Shown here: piece by piece, positions 1 through 6,722 of the stretch | Layout of the letters: each line of letters opens with the position of its first letter | How positions within the stretch are numbered: position 1 is the stretch's first letter | From: Ochromonadaceae sp. CCMP2298 | Taxonomy: Eukaryota; Sar; Synurophyceae; Ochromonadales; Ochromonadaceae | Direction: 5' to 3' | Length of the DNA: 10,502 bases | NCBI GenBank assembly: GCA_026770595.1 | Contig: MU634740.1 | Coordinates: forward strand, 1 to 10,502 | Translations under genes and position numbers: made by a program | Notes under the pieces: model-generated | Seen by the model: only the letters and a program-made list of their open reading frames with translations | Told to the model about the DNA's origin: nothing | Database searches by the model: none

Positions 1-124
1 GCCCACCCCCACCCCCACCTTATCTGCCCCCACCTCAGTCTCCGCCTCTGCCTCAGCTTCAGCGGGGCTGGCAGATGGTGCCGTCTCCAGCCACACTGGG
101 GACGTCTCCATCTCCAAGCAGTAG
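1..124 (+). CDS. possible C-terminal end of an unidentified protein (partial, cut by window edge)
   Basis: The frame starting at base 2 is open from the window edge to a TAG at 122-124 and gives about 40 residues. It is low-complexity: Pro/Thr alternation, then Ser/Ala alternation, then a tail ending D-V-S-I-S-K-Q. No domain is visible, so no function can be given. C-rich runs can stay open by chance, which limits confidence. A GT at 121-122 followed by a strong C/T tract ending in CAG at 221-223 could instead be a 103-bp intron; splicing there would add only about 14 codons before a TAG. If real, the gene is convergent with the plastid-protein gene that ends at 510. Confidence 0.3.
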   Translation, partial: PTPTPTLSAPTSVSASASASAGLADGAVSSHTGDVSISKQ

Positions 125-509
125 GCAGTAGGCTGGCGCAGCGCTGTTTTGCGGGGGCGACTGCTAAGCGGATTTACTGCTCCCCCCCTCTCCCCCTCTC
201 CCCCCCCACCCCCCTCCACACAGGTGCTTGTCCATACGTGTTCATATCGCGGAGAGAAAGGCTTAGGCAAGCCTATTCCTCCCCCAAGAACACTCGAAAT
301 TGTGTTACGCCGCAGATGCCATATTTTAGCACTCCCGACGCCAACGCACTATTTTCTGTCAAAACGACAGACTACCGGCTATAGGCCTGCTAACTTACAA
401 CCTATAATAGCTTGTACCCTAAAATGATAAATACAACCCAACTTGTCAATTATAATTAGTTTCAACTTCAAATACTATCTTGAACACTGCTCCCTGTCCC
501 CTGTTCCCT
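125..509. other. non-coding spacer between convergent genes
   Basis: This stretch holds a C-rich pyrimidine tract (about 181-220) ending in CAG, which resembles a 3' splice site. After about 400 it is AT-rich DNA suited to 3' untranslated ends. An open frame at 149-427 lacks any recognisable domain and is largely built on the C tract. A weak 5-bp stem (CTGTC/GACAG) lies near 355-370. No gene is supported here. Confidence 0.5.
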
Positions 510-1079
510 TTATGGGGTGCCGACGGGAGGAAGAGATTTTGCCAGCTCTCCCCCGATGAGGGGGAAGAAGAGGAACAGCCCCAGCGTGCCGATCATCACG
601 GGAAAGAGGATCAGCAGACCGATGTCGAAGCCCGACTGCTTCTCTTTACCGGGGGTGAGGCTTCCCCCTGCACCCCCTGCAGGGGCTTTCGCTGGCACCA
701 CTGCAGATTGTATTTTCACAGGCTCGGCTTTTGGCTCTTGTTTTGTCTCTTCCTTCTTTGATGCCATGCTGGCCGCCTCAGCCTTCTGAGTCTCCGCAGC
801 CGCAGTAACGAGGGCCTCTGCAGCCATGCTCTCCGCCGCTACGCGCTCCTTCTCCTCCGCCTCCTTCCTGCGCTGCAAAGACGAAAAGCTCTCGCACTCC
901 AGCTCAGAGGTGTCCTCCTCCACCAACCACGTGGACTTATCGTCGCTCACATCCCTTAGCGGCGTTCGCAGCACGTTGGACGCGCGAGTGAGCTGCAGGG
1001 CGCCGAAGGACCGCACAAAGGGTGCAAAGGCAGACACCTGTGAGGCGAGCAGCAGCACTAGAACCACGGTGGCGAACAT
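510..1079 (-). CDS. plastid-targeted single-pass membrane protein, function unknown
   Basis: The 189-residue protein starts at an ATG (1079) and stops at TAA (510-512). Residues 2-17 are a hydrophobic signal peptide ending V-S-A, followed by F-A-P at 18-20, the cleavage motif of bipartite plastid presequences in secondary red-plastid algae. Residues 18 to about 45 are Ser/Arg-rich and nearly free of acidic residues, as in transit peptides. The mature part has a charged Glu/Ala/Lys-rich segment likely to form a coiled coil (about 65-115), a Pro/Ala/Gly linker (about 118-150), and one hydrophobic span (about 152-175) ending in F-F-P-L-I-G-G. A short tail, L-A-K-S-L-P-P-V-G-T-P, follows. The membrane span near the C-terminus suggests a thylakoid or inner-envelope protein with the coiled coil in the stroma or lumen; this is inference. 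I do not recognise the family. Palindromic boxes lie about 150-190 bp upstream of the start. Confidence 0.8.
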   Translation of the reverse strand: MFATVVLVLLLASQVSAFAPFVRSFGALQLTRASNVLRTPLRDVSDDKSTWLVEEDTSELECESFSSLQRRKEAEEKERVAAESMAAEALVTAAAETQKAEAASMASKKEETKQEPKAEPVKIQSAVVPAKAPAGGAGGSLTPGKEKQSGFDIGLLILFPVMIGTLGLFLFFPLIGGELAKSLPPVGTP

Positions 1080-1229
1080 GCTGAAGCAATCTATAGCGGC
1101 TGCTGGGATATCACAACTCTTGAACTGCTATCCATCCTTCGCCGGCAATGCATGCAGGTTGCAGCCGCCAGCGCTCTTTCCAAAGGCTTTCGGCAAAAAA
1201 GGGCGGACGCATCGCCTAAAATACTTGAA

Positions 1230-1278
1230 AGTACGTACTATTGCGGGCTCTTTAAAAGTACGTACTCTTGAAAGTACG
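1230..1278. promoter_or_regulatory. palindromic AGTACGTACT boxes upstream of the plastid-protein gene
   Basis: The 10-bp perfect palindrome AGTACGTACT occurs at 1230-1239 and 1257-1266, and a partial copy (AGTACG) at 1273-1278. Each is preceded by A-rich bases. They lie 150-200 bp upstream of the minus-strand ATG at 1079 and are spaced 27 and 16 bp apart. Clustered self-complementary 10-mers suggest binding sites for a dimeric regulator; that is inference, since no factor can be named. GTAC cores bind SBP-type factors in green algae, but that family is not expected in stramenopiles. The rest of 1080-1483 shows no clear TATA box. Confidence 0.4.
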
Positions 1279-1342
1279 CCACTCTGATCATTCCGCTCTT
1301 GGACCGTTTCTCGCGCGTGATGATGGCTCGACGGGCTCAAGT

Positions 1343-1429
1343 CATAATGAAAATTCGGTGTGTTTCAGTCCCGACGGCAAGCAGGTGGTGTCCGGCACCA
1401 CTGCAGAGGATAATTTCTCACAAGAATAA
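1343..1429 (+). pseudogene. WD40-repeat relic
   Basis: The frame through 1352-1399 reads N-S-V-C-F-S-P-D-G-K-Q-V-V-S-G-T, a near-perfect central portion of a WD40 repeat (hydrophobic-x-FSPDGxxxxSG). A stop follows at 1427-1429, with no Trp-Asp end. Upstream the frame is open only back to 1256 and shows no ATG or second repeat. It lies in the spacer between two minus-strand genes. The best reading is a fragment of a WD40 gene left by duplication or deletion; a short exon of an unseen gene is the alternative. WD40 assignment is by motif only. Confidence 0.4.
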
Positions 1430-1483
1430 GCAGGCAATTATATGAATCTTCACCCGGGTGTGATATTTGACAGTTTTAGTTAG

Positions 1484-3352
1484 TCAGAATATGTCGTCAT
1501 CGTCGACCACCGGTATCCCTATTGCCCCTGTGCCCTTCTTGACTCTCTTCTTCTTTGCCCCGCTCTTGGTACCGGTAGGCAGGTCCGCCATGCGTCTGAT
1601 GGGCACGCCTGAGGGGTTGGAGGCCTCGTCGTCGATCAGCAGGAAGCCCTCCTTGTACAGCGCCAACGCCACGCCCAACTTGTCGTCCATCTCCTCGCTG
1701 GGGTGGTCCAGCTCCGACACCACAACGCCCGTAGGGTAGGCGCGCAGCAGAGCCTCCACTGCAGGCCCGTCATCCAATTCGAACTCCATCGGACTCAGCG
1801 CGCTGCCGAACAATTCTCTGGAGTTGTCCATGCAGTGGTAGAGCACTACCTTGCCCGACTCCACCACCATCACCGCCACGCCCGGGCGCACCATGCGCAA
1901 TTGTGTGTAGGGGTAGATGACGGCGTCGGGCGCCCCCGCCGCCGAGCGCCCCTCTTCCTCTGCGCTGAGGGGCACGGGAAGGCGCTCGCTGACGAACTGC
2001 TTAGCCAGCTGGTCGGCCGCAGGATCCAGAATCTCCAACGCCCTTTGCGCCACGGCCTGCAGCAGCTTCCCCACGCGAGAGAGCAACAGGCTGCGCTGCG
2101 GCATCTCGCCCGCCTCCGCCTCCGACACAGCCACGCCCAGGAGGCTGCCCCAGCGGCGGGGCAGCGCTCCCCTCAGCTGCGCCTCTGTCTGTATCGCGTC
2201 GGCTAGAGCCTGCGGCACCACTAGCTCCAGCAGCCCCGCGGTAGTGGACCCCAGGCCCTGGTTGGCATACACGCGCAGGTGCAGCGAGTGCGCATCTCCC
2301 CCTTCCCCGTAGTTGTCCTGCTGGTGCACCCATCCCTTGGGTACGTACAGTGAGTCCCCCGGCTCCAGCACCACGTCCAGAGTCTCCGCACCCTCCCAGC
2401 CACCCATATCCTTCAGCGCCACGTACCCGGCCTCCGCAGGCAGCACTGTCTCCCCATGGGGGCTCTTCCCCACACGCCAGCGACTGCGACCCTCCAGCTG
2501 CAGCAGGAAGGCGTCAGCATTGTCGTACATGGCCACCCCCTCCTTCCGGTCCTTCTCGCCCTCCGCGTCCTTGGAGGGCCCGCTGTAGGCAGCCGCAGAG
2601 GAGAAACCCGCCGGTGCCAACACCACCTCCGCACCCACGCGGCAGCCAAAGGCGTGCTCCAGGGAGGCCAGTAGCTGCCACGTGGGGTCGTGGTACTGCT
2701 GCGGAGAGAGTAGCCGCACCGCGCAGCCGGAGGTGAAGCGCGCCCACACCTGTGCACTGCTGACCTCCTCCCGCTCCGGCTCATCCGAATCCGCCACCAA
2801 CACCTCGTCCACCCCCTGCACCCCCTCCCCCTCCTCCTGGGCCACGCGCGTGACGCTGCGCTTGGGGTCCCAGAAGTCTATGTTCTCCCTAGCGAACATG
2901 AGGTGCTTGTCTACGAGCTTCTCGAAGAGGCTCTTGCTGAAGGTCTTCCGGAAGTGGCCCGCACTGCTGCGCCCACAGTGCAGCGGCAAGCGCTCCCAGT
3001 GCTTTGCAAAGAAGGCGCTGGGCAGTGTGGGCGAGATGATCTTCTTCAAGAGCAGATCAGCTCTATGCGCGCTAAGCATGTCATCGTCGTCGCGGATGCA
3101 TGCGATGTCCTTGAGGGTCATGGAGGTCACGTCTAAGGCGGCCACCTTGTCATCCTCAGCCTCGACCTCAGCGGGCTCCACCGAGGGGCCGGCGAACCTA
3201 TCAACGTCTAGCTCATCGTCCGATTCCAGTCCATCCTCCTCGCCCTCGTCATCGTCATCGCCTGCAGAGAATCCGGTGAGGTCGCTCTGGTGCAAGGACG
3301 ACTGCTGATGCTTGGTCAGGCGCTTGCGCTTGCGAAGCACCGCTCGGCTCAT
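1484..3352 (-). CDS. NO66/RIOX-like JmjC (ribosomal oxygenase family) protein with altered active site
   Basis: Intronless, 622 residues, ATG at 3352. RIOX proteins (human NO66 and MINA53) are nucleolar 2-oxoglutarate/Fe(II) oxygenases that hydroxylate a His of ribosomal proteins; histone demethylation has also been claimed. Here a basic R-K-R-K-R start and an acidic Asp/Glu stretch (about 32-50) precede the entry helix region (F-F-A-K-H-W-E-R-L-P-L, about 114-124). The JmjC barrel (about 200-360) includes G-C-A-V-R-L-L-S-P, L-L-Q-L-E-G-R, L-E-P-G-D-S-L-Y-V-P-K-G-W-V-H (His343) and H-S-L-H-L. A C-terminal dimer/winged-helix part follows (V-L-Y-H-C-M-D-N-S-R-E; G-F-L-L-I-D-D) and then a Lys-rich nuclear signal (K-K-K-R-V-K-K). 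Where NO66 has H-Y-D-D, this protein has M-Y-D-N (Met275, Asp277), and the Lys of L-E-G-R-K is Ser290. About 19 extra charged residues lie just before Met275. Metal and cosubstrate binding may therefore be lost or changed. Family membership is secure; activity is doubtful. Confidence 0.9.
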   Translation of the reverse strand: MSRAVLRKRKRLTKHQQSSLHQSDLTGFSAGDDDDEGEEDGLESDDELDVDRFAGPSVEPAEVEAEDDKVAALDVTSMTLKDIACIRDDDDMLSAHRADLLLKKIISPTLPSAFFAKHWERLPLHCGRSSAGHFRKTFSKSLFEKLVDKHLMFARENIDFWDPKRSVTRVAQEEGEGVQGVDEVLVADSDEPEREEVSSAQVWARFTSGCAVRLLSPQQYHDPTWQLLASLEHAFGCRVGAEVVLAPAGFSSAAAYSGPSKDAEGEKDRKEGVAMYDNADAFLLQLEGRSRWRVGKSPHGETVLPAEAGYVALKDMGGWEGAETLDVVLEPGDSLYVPKGWVHQQDNYGEGGDAHSLHLRVYANQGLGSTTAGLLELVVPQALADAIQTEAQLRGALPRRWGSLLGVAVSEAEAGEMPQRSLLLSRVGKLLQAVAQRALEILDPAADQLAKQFVSERLPVPLSAEEEGRSAAGAPDAVIYPYTQLRMVRPGVAVMVVESGKVVLYHCMDNSRELFGSALSPMEFELDDGPAVEALLRAYPTGVVVSELDHPSEEMDDKLGVALALYKEGFLLIDDEASNPSGVPIRRMADLPTGTKSGAKKKRVKKGTGAIGIPVVDDDDIF

Positions 3353-3700
3353 CTCTTCAGCTCAATGGGCTGGCGGCTGATTCCACCAAGCAACAAGCAA
3401 TCAGTGCGCAAGCCAGTGGTTTAGATTCGGCGGGACGCGAAAACGACGCATATCTTTTAATATTTTAATATTAAAATTGAGTACAAAAGTTACCTAAAAT
3501 TGCGCCAATCTGTGCGCTATTTATGCGCAATCATGGAGCTCATAAACGTTTCTCAACCCTTCGACTCCAGGACTTCCCTATTCTGCTGCATTCTGCTGTT
3601 CGTCACGCGTGCGTGCAGCATCACATCACCCGCAACCTGGACCACCTCTCCCACTGTATTTGGAAGCCGGAAGCCACTGTATTCGGAAGCCCGCGCCACG
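3353..3700. promoter_or_regulatory. divergent promoter region of the NO66-like and ABHD13-like genes
   Basis: The 348 bp between the two divergent ATGs must carry both promoters unless transcripts overlap. An AT-rich patch at 3454-3478 includes the perfect palindrome TTTTAATATTAAAA (3463-3476). Next to it are GC-rich motifs: GGCGGGA near 3430, GCGCCAAT near 3502 and repeated TGCGC motifs to 3530, which resemble E2F and CCAAT boxes; this is only resemblance. ATGs at 3523 (different frame) and 3533 (in frame with the hydrolase, adding 56 residues) lie in this region and could act as upstream or alternative starts. Confidence 0.45.
3651..3696 (+). repeat. 23-bp tandem duplication in the hydrolase 5' leader
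   Basis: CCACTGTATTTGGAAGCC at 3651-3668 recurs as CCACTGTATTCGGAAGCC at 3674-3691, a period of 23 bp with one mismatch in 18. Because 23 is not a multiple of three, the duplication would shift a coding frame, which favours this being untranslated leader ahead of the ATG at 3701. Confidence 0.8.
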
Positions 3701-5005
3701 ATGTCGGACACTGTCCCCTCCTCCTCGCTGATCTCTTGGCTGTTCTTCGGCTCTAAAGTGGTCGGCGGTCTTGTGGCCACGCTGGTGGCGATCCTGTACG
3801 TGAACCAGGAGAAGATGCTCTACATGCCCAACCCTCCCGGATTTCCCAAGACCCACATGGAGAACCCGCCAGGCTTCCAATCACCCGGCGAGTGGAGCAC
3901 CTCTGGCCGCCACTGCTCGCCGGGCAGCGCGGATGCGATCGAATACGAGGAGCACTTCGTGACGACCAAGGACGGGGTGCGCATCCACACGTGGCTGATG
4001 CTGCACAAGGACTCTGAGGACCGGCCCACGCTGATCTACTTCCACGGTAACGCCGGTAACATGGGATTCCGTCTGAAGAACGCAGCTCTTATGTTTGCCA
4101 AGTCAGAGATCAATGTGCTGATGATGGACTACCGCGGATACGGTGAGTGCTGAATGCTGAATGCTGAATGCTGAATGCTGAGTGCTGAGTGCTGAGTGCT
4201 GTCCGACTGTGCACTGCGCGATACACGCTCACCCTACCCCACCTCCCCCCCTCCCTCTCACTCTCCCACCCCCCACCCCGCACCCCTATCAGGCAGCAGC
4301 GAGGGCACCCCCACTGAGCTGGGGCTGATGCAAGACGCAGAGGCCGTGCTCCTGTACGCCCTGCAGCACCCCCGCCTCAAGAACAGCCGCATGGTGGCCT
4401 TCGGTCGGTCCCTTGGGGGCGCCGTGGCAATCTCACTAGCGCAGGCGTTTCCCGACCTGGTATCTGGCGTTGTGGTGGAGAACACATTCCTGAGCGTGTC
4501 AGACATGGTGGACGTGGTGTTGCCCATATTGTCGCCCATAAAATCGCTGGTGCTGTTCATGAAGTGGCACTCTTACCTTAAGATACAGGAGCTCAGCATG
4601 CCCACACTGTTCATCTCCGGGGATCAGGATCAGCTTGTACCTCCGTCGCACATGCGTCGTCTGTTCGAATTGGCTAGGGGCGAGAAGGAGTTCTACAGTG
4701 TGGCGGGAGGCACGCACAATGACACATTTGAAATTGCGGGGGTGGAGTACTACCGCCGACTGAGGCAGTTCATGCGCCAGCAGGTGCGCGCTCGCACAGG
4801 CCCGGAGGCGCAGGCACACGCGATGGCGATAGCGCAGGCACAGACGCAGGCACAGGAGGAGAAGCAACCCCAGGCTCAGGCGCAGGCGGTTGTGGGCGTG
4901 GGCGTGGACGGGGAGGAGGGGTACGAGATAATCGACAGTGACGTGGGCCCTGCGTCTGCCCTGCCCTCTCTGCCTACCATGGACAAGGGCTTCGGAGTCA
5001 AGTAG
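3701..5005 (+). CDS. ABHD13/Bem46-type alpha/beta hydrolase, membrane-anchored (2 exons)
   Basis: Exons 3701-4142 and 4293-5005 join to 384 residues. Splicing rebuilds Y-R-G-Y-G-S-S-E-G-T-P-T-E, the family-typical segment, which is strong support for the intron. Residues about 12-34 form an N-terminal membrane anchor, as in ABHD13/Bem46. The oxyanion-hole region is F-H-G-N-A-G-N (114-120), the nucleophile elbow G-R-S-L-G-G has Ser187, the acid is Asp260 in G-D-Q-D-Q-L-V-P-P, and the base is His289 in G-T-H-N-D-T. The triad is complete, so a serine hydrolase (thioesterase, lipase or depalmitoylase type) is likely; the substrate of the family is poorly defined. The roughly 70-residue C-terminal tail is unusual, with Ala-Gln repeats and an acidic patch (G-E-E-G-Y-E-I-I-D-S-D). 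The start at 3701 is preferred because it places the anchor as in relatives; an in-frame ATG at 3533 would add a second hydrophobic segment. Confidence 0.9.
4143..4292 (+). other. spliceosomal intron of the ABHD13-like gene
   Basis: The 150-bp intron has donor GTGAGT (4143-4148) and acceptor CAG (4290-4292) after a C-rich pyrimidine tract (about 4230-4287). It interrupts a Gly codon after its first base. Without splicing the frame stops at TGA 4151-4153; with splicing the conserved hydrolase sequence is continuous. Its first half is a 7-bp tandem repeat. Confidence 0.92.
4145..4200 (+). repeat. heptamer microsatellite (GARTGCT x8) inside the intron
   Basis: Eight uninterrupted 7-bp units follow directly from the donor site: one GAGTGCT, four GAATGCT, then three GAGTGCT. 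The first unit overlaps the GTGAGT donor itself, so copy-number change would alter intron length without breaking the exon. Each junction also contains CTGA, similar to a loose branch-point motif. Confidence 0.95.
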
Positions 5006-5345
5006 ACGGGCACACCCGTAGGGCGGGGCTAACAGCAGGATTCGGTACCTGTATCCCCGTAGCCCCCTGCCCCCGCGCGCCCTTCTCTCCACAACGAGAC
5101 CGACAATCCGATCTACTGTACATAGTACATAGCCAATTATACAACTCCCTGGTACATCCACATAGCAACAACATGCCCTTCTCGCGTGGGTTCCCATGCC
5201 TCACACTACTGGTGCTTTAATTTTTCTCTTAGAATTGACAGTGAACGTACTGATACAGGGGCTTTGTACATTTAAGTGTTTCTCCTCATAACTTCGTAAC
5301 TTCATAATAGCATGTAATCGGGCGTGGCGGACCGCCCTCGACAGG
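5006..5345. other. 3' untranslated/spacer region between convergent genes
   Basis: The 340 bp lie between the stop codons of the plus-strand hydrolase and the minus-strand TPR gene. The DNA turns AT-rich after about 5200 (TTTAATTTTT near 5217-5226), suited to transcript ends. No canonical AATAAA is present. Short repeats such as GTACATAGTACATA (near 5117) are seen but no gene. Confidence 0.5.
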
Positions 5346-6392
5346 TCAACTCCCCTTCGCCTTGAAGAGGCTGCGCAGATAATTGAGTAGCAGGGACAGA
5401 AAGAAGCGGAAAGCTTCGCTAAGGGTCATGAGCTCTGGCTCCCCCGGAATGTCCACCTTATCGCTGGAGGGGACGTTCACCGTATCCGCTTCGTCCTCGT
5501 CGCTGCTGTAGTCGATAGGGGGGGGGTCGCTACGCGCAGAGGACTTGGCGAACGCCCTCTGCAGAGCCTGCTTCTGCTTGCTGACGTGCCCCCTCTGCTG
5601 CCTCTGACCACGCTTCGCCTGGCGCACCAGCAGGGGCAGTCGCTGCCAGTCTGCAGTTGACAGCTCCGCCAGCAGCAGGAAGCTGGGACACTCCCCTGAA
5701 TCCACTCTGTCCCCCGCACCCTCTTTTCTCTCTAGCGAATCACCCCCCACACTCTCCGACACTATCTCTGCGCCCACCTCTACTACCTCCGCCTCTGCTT
5801 TCCCCGCCTCTGCTGTCTCTGCTGCTCTCATAGCGCACGCCTTCTCCGCAGACTGCTGCGCGCAATTGAACCTCCCCAGCGCCAAGTCGAACTCCCCCAT
5901 GCGCAGCAGCCCCAGCCCCATGCGCAGCTGCGCCTTGCTGCAGTGCGGGCGCAGCAGCGTGGCCTGCTCGCCGAAGCTGGCCGCTTTGCTCCACTGTCCT
6001 AGCTGCAGACAGCAGGCAGCGAGGTTGCACAGCACCGGTACCACCATCGTGTCCACGTTACCCGCTCCGCCCTCTCTCTCTGCTCCTGCCTTACCGAAGT
6101 CTGTCGCCGCTAAGCACTCGACATACTTGATCATCGCCTGCTCGAACTCCTGTTCGGCATAGAACTCGTTGGCCTCGTTTTTTGTCTCTATCGCCCACTC
6201 GAGCTTCTCCGTGGGATTCAGCTTCGCCAGCAGTCCAGCAGTTGAGGCAACGGTGGATTTCGTCCCCAGAGAGGCGAGCTCGTTCGGCTTCGCATCGATA
6301 AGATCCCCATTCTTCGTTTTCCGCTTGAGGTTTACCGTCATCCCGTTGCTGTTTTTCTGCAGCTCGCTGAACACGAGGTCGAACGAATTCAT
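5346..6392 (-). CDS. TPR-domain protein with a hydrophobic C-terminal segment
   Basis: 348 residues from the ATG at 6392; an open extension to 6443 lacks an ATG. Helix-pair repeats are visible at about 66-99 (K-N-E-A-N-E-F-Y then E-F-E-Q-A-M-I-K-Y), 117-150 (L-C-N-L-A-A-C-C-L-Q-L-G-Q-W then A-A-S-F-G-E-Q-A) and 151-184 (A-Q-L-R-M-G-L-G-L-L-R-M-G-E-F-D-L-A-L). This three-repeat pattern resembles the co-chaperone TPRs of immunophilins and SGT/TTC proteins, which bind Hsp70 or Hsp90 C-termini. The middle is Glu/Ala-rich and probably disordered, followed by a basic region (about 257-285) and an acidic Ser/Asp patch (D-Y-S-S-D-E-D-E-A-D). The end, F-R-F-F-L-S-L-L-L-N-Y-L-R-S-L-F, is a hydrophobic helix near the C-terminus and could act as a tail anchor; it is short and contains Arg, so it may be amphipathic. 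No peptidyl-prolyl isomerase or J domain is present. Partner and role are unknown. Confidence 0.8.
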   Translation of the reverse strand: MNSFDLVFSELQKNSNGMTVNLKRKTKNGDLIDAKPNELASLGTKSTVASTAGLLAKLNPTEKLEWAIETKNEANEFYAEQEFEQAMIKYVECLAATDFGKAGAEREGGAGNVDTMVVPVLCNLAACCLQLGQWSKAASFGEQATLLRPHCSKAQLRMGLGLLRMGEFDLALGRFNCAQQSAEKACAMRAAETAEAGKAEAEVVEVGAEIVSESVGGDSLERKEGAGDRVDSGECPSFLLLAELSTADWQRLPLLVRQAKRGQRQQRGHVSKQKQALQRAFAKSSARSDPPPIDYSSDEDEADTVNVPSSDKVDIPGEPELMTLSEAFRFFLSLLLNYLRSLFKAKGS

Positions 6393-6722
6393 GGCTGCCC
6401 ACTCTGACGCTGCGCTCAACGACCTCTGCGCCAGCAATCTCAATGGAGTGATGGGTCTTTCTACCGCCGCATAGCCTCAGATTCGCTCAGAGAGTGTGGC
6501 ACTGAACAATTGAGATGCTCATCATGAGGGGATGGTGGAAATGAGGAGATAGAACACATTAACCTTCATATGGGCGCCGATTGATGATATTCAGAGGGAA
6601 CCCACCGCCAATCTATGAAAAATAAATAAAAAGGAGGGTGTTGCAGAGACCAAAGACCCCTTGCATTGAAGAGCGCCCCTCACCCAATCATTCAATCATT
6701 GCAGGGAGTTCCGGGACCAGCA
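6393..6722. promoter_or_regulatory. shared upstream region of two divergent TPR genes
   Basis: The 330 bp separate the ATG at 6392 (minus) from the ATG at 6723 (plus). An A-rich stretch at about 6616-6632 (ATGAAAAATAAATAAAAAGG) lies roughly 95 bp upstream of the plus-strand start and may hold a TATA-like element. The frames upstream of both ATGs stay open for 17-19 codons but begin only at TTG, so they are read as leader. Confidence 0.4.

Noticed and set aside
149-427. Open frame of 92 codons near the left end
   Set aside because: It is built largely on a C-rich tract and AT-rich spacer, with no domain and no homology signal.
693-1407. 14-base match GGCACCACTGCAGA in the plastid gene and beside the WD40 relic
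   Set aside because: Too short and isolated to show common origin.
1703-3308. Long plus-strand open frames opposite the NO66-like gene
   Set aside because: They are GC-rich antisense shadows without domains; the minus-strand frame matches a known family along its length.
4196-4292. Separate start for a second hydrolase gene at 4196
   Set aside because: The stretch is intron; splicing 4143-4292 restores the conserved Y-R-G-Y-G-S-S-E-G segment of a single protein.
6393-6443. N-terminal extension of the minus-strand TPR protein that looks like a mitochondrial presequence
   Set aside because: It begins at TTG, not ATG; the first real ATG is at 6392.
6666-6722. N-terminal extension of the plus-strand TPR protein
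   Set aside because: It begins at TTG; the ATG at 6723 places the hydrophobic anchor at the very N-terminus.
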